Source: Desulfobulbus sp.
GTDB taxonomy: Bacteria; Desulfobacterota; Desulfobulbia; Desulfobulbales; Desulfobulbaceae
Assembly: GCA_030602145.1 (NCBI GenBank)
Contig: JAUWAH010000044.1
Location: 1 to 10,381 of the forward strand
DNA: 10,381 bases
Direction of reading: 5' to 3'
The notes beneath the pieces were generated by a model that searched no databases, was not told the origin of the DNA, and worked only from the letters and a program-made list of their open reading frames with translations. Below, in pieces: positions 7,742-10,381 of this stretch. Within the stretch, counting starts at the first letter, position 1, and every line of letters starts with the position of its first letter. The position numbers and the translations under genes are program-made.

Positions 7742-7776
7742 GATGCGCAGGGCCGCGACCTCCGGCCCTGCGCATC
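7742..7776 (+). terminator. Strong 13-bp hairpin, probable end of the hdr operon
   Basis: GATGCGCAGGGCC (7742-7754) and GGCCCTGCGCATC (7764-7776) are exact reverse complements around a 9-nt loop, giving a very stable GC-rich stem about 115 bp after hdrA. There is no U-tract directly after it; the first T-run (GATTTT) is some 25 nt on. Termination is therefore likely but not certain. The same stem forms on either strand. Confidence 0.45.
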
Positions 7777-7979
7777 GATCCTCACCGGCCCGATCTGTGA
7801 CCGATTTTCGCTAACCTCCGTTGCCTGTTCAACGGTGATCGATTGTTCAACCCTTCGATGGTTTTAGTGCGAAGAGAACGGCCTTCTTTAAAAGGACTGT
7901 TTAAAGGACTGTTTTCACCAAGCAGAATAGCGCATACCCCGCCACGAGATGCACAGCTTCGTTCGCCCCCCTGTGGCGG

Positions 7980-8008
7980 TTGCCAAACCGGGCCGTACGC
8001 ATTAAACT
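7980..8008 (+). promoter_or_regulatory. Possible sigma70-type promoter for the DUF454 gene
   Basis: TTGCCA (7980-7985) matches the -35 consensus at 5 of 6 positions. It is followed after exactly 17 nt by TAAACT (8003-8008), which matches the -10 at 4 of 6. This would place the transcript start about 65-75 nt before the ATG at 8088. A second -10-like TATACG lies at 8016-8021 but lacks a good -35. Weak evidence from consensus matching only. Confidence 0.3.
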
Positions 8009-8087
8009 TTTCAATTATACGGAAAGGGGGAGCCTGTCGTAATCCGGTCGGCTGGTTCCGATATCATTCCAACCGATTGTACGCTTT

Positions 8088-8423
8088 ATGGTCCGTTTCG
8101 CTTTGGTGGTCGCAGGGTGGCTGAGTCTGGTGCTGGGCATCGTCGGCCTCCTCGTGCCCCTGCTGCCCACCACGCCCTTTCTCCTGCTTTCGGCCGCCTG
8201 TTTCTCCAGGGGCAGCGAGCGATGTGAGCGCTGGCTGCTCAACCATCCCCGATTGGGTCCGGCAATTCATAACTGGCGCACCCACCGGACCCTCTCCACC
8301 CGCGCCAAGCAGTTGGCTATCCTGACCATGCTCCTGGGCTCGGCCCTGGCCCTCTACCAGGTACCCCATCCCTGGTGCTGGCTGCCCACCCTCATCTGTG
8401 CTCCCATTGGCTGCTGGCTGTAG
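8088..8423 (+). CDS. DUF454 / YbaN-like small inner-membrane protein
   Basis: The 111-residue protein matches the DUF454 (YbaN) family pattern: GWLSLVLGIVGLLVPLLPTT at the N-terminus with its PLLPTTPFLLL block, then SRGSERCERWLLNHPRLGP, then NWRTHRTLSTRAKQLAI. Hydrophobic stretches at about 4-25, 28-40, 75-90 and 94-111 suggest a compact integral membrane protein with a cytoplasmic loop in the middle. Its function is not established. No good Shine-Dalgarno precedes the ATG at 8088, so translation may be weak, but the family motif begins about 11 residues in, which fits this start. It stands alone on the plus strand between the hdr locus and convergent transporter genes. Confidence 0.85.
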   Translation: MVRFALVVAGWLSLVLGIVGLLVPLLPTTPFLLLSAACFSRGSERCERWLLNHPRLGPAIHNWRTHRTLSTRAKQLAILTMLLGSALALYQVPHPWCWLPTLICAPIGCWL

Positions 8424-8461
8424 CGGCTGCCCGCCGAACCGCAGCGCGCCTGATCGATCGG

Positions 8462-8486
8462 CCGCCCGTTGGCTGGTGGTGTTTTG
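8462..8486 (+). terminator. Weak terminator-like hairpin after the DUF454 gene
   Basis: CCGCC (8462-8466) can pair with GGTGG (8475-8479), including one G-U pair, around an 8-nt loop, and TGTTTTG follows. The stem is short. It lies in the 91-bp gap between two convergent genes, where a terminator is expected. Confidence 0.25.
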
Positions 8487-8514
8487 ATCAGTACCTTTCG
8501 CCTCTGCATTACGT

Positions 8515-9303
8515 TTAGAGCAGACCGGTGAAGAGGGCTGCGGCAATGCCGAGCAGCAGTGTACCGGTGATGTTCTGGATGACCCCCATGGTCACCTTGT
8601 GCAGGTACCGTTTGCCGACGAGGACACCGGCAAAGGCCGCCAGGCAACCGGCCGCGATCAACAACCATTGGCCGCGATCGAATCCGCCTCCCGATCCGGC
8701 CAAGAAGAAGACGGAGCCGTAGGTCACAATCCGGGCCAGGTCGACCAGAAAACCGATCAGGGCATTGGTGCCCACAAAGGCCTGGGGCGAGATACCCACC
8801 TTGGTGAGAAAAGCAGCGCGCAGAGCACCCTGATGACCTGAAAAACCGCCGAAGAATCCCGACAACAGCCCACCGACGAGAAGATATTTGCGATCAAAGC
8901 GCAGGGCGCGCAGTCCGGGCACCAGTTCGAACAGGGCAAAGACGAACATCAAGGTACCCAAGGTCAGCTTGACCGGGGTGACGACGGCAAGACGCGAACC
9001 GATGGTGTAGCTGAAAACCTCGCCGAGGTGGGCGATGGAACCAAGGGCCGCAGCCCCGGCAAAGGCGGCAACGATGGCGGGCAGGCCGAAGCGAAGCACC
9101 AGATCCCGGTCGGCATTCCTGCCGACCACCGCCACCTTGAGGATATTGTTGGCGCCATGCACCAGGGCGGTAGCCCCCACCGCCACCTCCACCGGGAAAA
9201 AGAGGGCAAAGACCGGCAGCAGCAAGGTGCCGAGTCCGAAGCCCGAGTAAAGGGTCAGGCTCGATGCGAGAAAGGCGCAAAGGGCTATGATCAGATAGTC
9301 CAT
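8515..9303 (-). CDS. TauE/SafE-family membrane permease (putative sulfite/organosulfonate exporter)
   Basis: The 262-residue, very hydrophobic protein has about eight membrane spans and the two-repeat layout of TauE/SafE (formerly DUF81). The first half carries SGFGLGTLLLPVFALFFP and ATALVHGANNILK. The second repeats the theme with GLLSGFFGGFSGHQGALRAA and GTNALIGFLVDLARIVTYG. Family members are linked to export of sulfite, sulfonates or sulfoacetate, but many have no known substrate, and nothing here fixes one. On the minus strand an AGGAA (plus-strand 9310-9314) sits about 6 nt before the ATG, supporting the start at 9303. It lies 126 bp downstream of the MFS gene in the same direction and may be co-transcribed with it. 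It is convergent with the DUF454 gene. Confidence 0.9.
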   Translation of the reverse strand: MDYLIIALCAFLASSLTLYSGFGLGTLLLPVFALFFPVEVAVGATALVHGANNILKVAVVGRNADRDLVLRFGLPAIVAAFAGAAALGSIAHLGEVFSYTIGSRLAVVTPVKLTLGTLMFVFALFELVPGLRALRFDRKYLLVGGLLSGFFGGFSGHQGALRAAFLTKVGISPQAFVGTNALIGFLVDLARIVTYGSVFFLAGSGGGFDRGQWLLIAAGCLAAFAGVLVGKRYLHKVTMGVIQNITGTLLLGIAAALFTGLL

Positions 9304-9429
9304 ACCAGGTTCCTGTTGTGTCGATTCGGGTTGTTACGTTGTCTCTGCGGTTGTCGTCCGCCCCATTCCAAAGGGGACCGCGCCTTGTTCGACCGGGGAT
9401 TGGCTCCACCGGATCGGACAATTCCGGGC

Positions 9430-10381
9430 TTACTCCTTGCTGTGCTTGAACAGTGCATACAGCATCAGATCGTAGACGATTTTCAATCCGCCGGCCACGA
9501 AGAACGGTGCGGAAAAGAACAGCGGGCTGGCCATGAGCAGGCCGGCCAACAGCGGCGAGGCCGCCGCACCCACGGAACGGGCCACGGTGGTGATGCCCGA
9601 GGCTGCCGAGCGTTCGTCCGGCGCCACCACCGCCATGGTGTAGGACTGACGGACCGGCACGTCCATCTGCGAGATGCTGGCCCGGAGCAGCAGCACGGTG
9701 ATGGCCAGCCAGACGTTTGGCATCAACGGCACCAGGCACAGGAGGATGTTGGCGGGAATATGGGTATAGACCATGGTCCGCACCAGACCGATCCGGTCGG
9801 CGAGCCGGGTGGCCAGCAGGGCCGACATGCCGGCCAGCAGATTGGCTCCGAAGAACAGGGTGCCGAGCATTCCCTCGTCGACCCCGTAACGGACATGCAG
9901 CCACCAGGCGATCATGCTCTGGACCACGAACCCGCCGGCAAAGGCATCGAGGGCAAAGAGGGAACTGAGCTTGAAGACCACCTTTTGGGAACGGTGCAGG
10001 CCCATGGTTCTTGCAACCCCTTGGTCGGGCCCTGCCGATGTCGGCACCGCTTCCGCCTTCCTGGACAAAAAGACGAAGAGCAGGACCAGCGCCAATCCGC
10101 AGACCGCGTAGCCGGCCATGATGAACCGGTAGGCGTCCAGTCCGCTGAAGCCGATTGCCTGCATCCATTGCGCCAGCCAGCCTCCCGCCAGGGCGCCTCC
10201 GGCGGTGGCGAACGATCCGGCCAGGTTATACCAGCCGAATACCCTGGTGCGCCGGCTGTCCGGGACCAACTGGGAGAGAGCTGCCTGCTCGATGGATAAA
10301 AAAGGTCCGATCTCGCCGCCGCTTGGACTGACGATGCCGATGATCGCCGCGATGGTGATCCACACCGGATCGTCGGTGAGG
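9430..10381 (-). CDS. MFS transporter, N-terminus beyond the right edge (partial)
   Basis: The frame is open to the window end; a GTG at 10363-10365 is an internal Val codon rather than a likely start, since hydrophobic sequence continues from the edge. About 316 residues are visible, against roughly 400 for a typical MFS protein, so approximately the first two or three helices are missing. Visible marks: EQAALSQLVPDSRRTRVFGW followed by a helix rich in Gly and Ala (the TM4/5 region), a charged central loop near SRKAEAVPTSAG, then the C-terminal half with ATRLADRIGLVRTM, a motif-A-like loop, and SQMDVPVRQSYTMAVVAPDE. It ends FKHSKE. The substrate cannot be told from sequence; members of this kind are often annotated as drug or metabolite efflux. 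The gene precedes the TauE-family gene in the same direction. Confidence 0.88.
   Translation of the reverse strand, partial: LTDDPVWITIAAIIGIVSPSGGEIGPFLSIEQAALSQLVPDSRRTRVFGWYNLAGSFATAGGALAGGWLAQWMQAIGFSGLDAYRFIMAGYAVCGLALVLLFVFLSRKAEAVPTSAGPDQGVARTMGLHRSQKVVFKLSSLFALDAFAGGFVVQSMIAWWLHVRYGVDEGMLGTLFFGANLLAGMSALLATRLADRIGLVRTMVYTHIPANILLCLVPLMPNVWLAITVLLLRASISQMDVPVRQSYTMAVVAPDERSAASGITTVARSVGAAASPLLAGLLMASPLFFSAPFFVAGGLKIVYDLMLYALFKHSKE

Larger units (their letters stand above)
7626..8087. other. 462-bp intergenic region, no convincing gene
   Basis: No frame here shows a recognisable protein. It contains two hairpins listed separately (7631-7656 and 7742-7776). It also has a tandem pair TTTAAAAGGACTG (7887-7899) / TTTAAAGGACTG (7900-7911), an inverted repeat CCGCCAC (7939-7945) / GTGGCGG (7973-7979), and a possible promoter near 7980-8008. 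Composition becomes AT-richer from about 7800 on, as expected for a regulatory spacer between the hdr operon end and the next gene. Confidence 0.6.

Noticed and set aside
5829..7775. 648-codon open frame on the minus strand opposite hdrA
   Set aside because: It is the shadow of a GC-rich coding region: its composition is dominated by His, Arg, Gly, Ala and Asp, no family motif is seen, and the plus strand encodes clear HdrA-MvhD.
7843..8124. 93-codon plus-strand frame before the DUF454 gene
   Set aside because: It overlaps the DUF454 start, has no recognisable motif and no Shine-Dalgarno, and spans the repeat and promoter-like region.
8894..10168. Long open frames on both strands over the transporters (minus 8894-10168, plus 9028-10299)
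   Set aside because: Both overlap the well-supported TauE and MFS genes in other frames and show Arg/Gly/His-rich sequence without domains.
1..10381. tRNA (including tRNA-Sec), rRNA or insertion sequence in the window
   Set aside because: Reading both strands by eye showed no cloverleaf, transposase or terminal inverted repeats; selenocysteine machinery must lie elsewhere.

Overview
The window is GC-rich and reads like a chromosome segment of a strictly anaerobic bacterium. A sulfate-reducing or related Desulfobacterota member is the best guess. That guess rests on a heterodisulfide-reductase (Hdr) locus of the type common in such bacteria and on apparent selenocysteine use in HdrA. No taxonomic marker is present, so the assignment is inference.

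Positions 1-7625 hold a three-gene plus-strand Hdr-type electron-transfer locus, preceded by the last codons of an unidentified gene that overlaps it by ATGA. (i) 63-3458 encodes an 1131-residue protein. An intact NfnB/GltD-type NAD(P)H:FAD oxidoreductase core sits between two degenerate HdrA-like segments, with a 2x[4Fe-4S] ferredoxin domain at the end. (ii) 3451-5058 encodes an MvhD-HdrC-HdrB fusion with both ferredoxin motifs of HdrC and both CCG motifs of HdrB. (iii) 5205-7625 encodes HdrA fused to MvhD. It looks like two genes (5205-5825 and 5841-7625), but the dividing UGA replaces the second cysteine of the conserved HdrA DCSxC motif. A perfect 7-bp hairpin with a GGUC loop lies 20 nt downstream, as expected of a bacterial SECIS. 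I annotate it as a single 806-residue selenoprotein. Together the three proteins carry an NAD(P)H site, an HdrA flavin site, noncubane HdrB clusters and two MvhD connector domains. This suggests a soluble NAD(P)H-linked, ferredoxin-dependent, flavin-based bifurcating or confurcating complex with an unknown disulfide (or other) substrate.

The 146-bp spacer before hdrA is unusual. A run of imperfect 8-nt direct repeats and an oppositely oriented repeat pair flank a small palindrome.

Positions 7626-8087 contain no convincing gene but do hold two hairpins (one with a perfect 13-bp stem), a short direct repeat and a possible promoter. Next come a small DUF454/YbaN-like membrane protein on the plus strand (8088-8423) and, convergent to it on the minus strand, a TauE/SafE-family permease (8515-9303). 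Further upstream on the minus strand is an MFS transporter whose start lies beyond the right edge (9430-10381). These three look like ordinary accessory membrane genes with no evident link to the Hdr locus.
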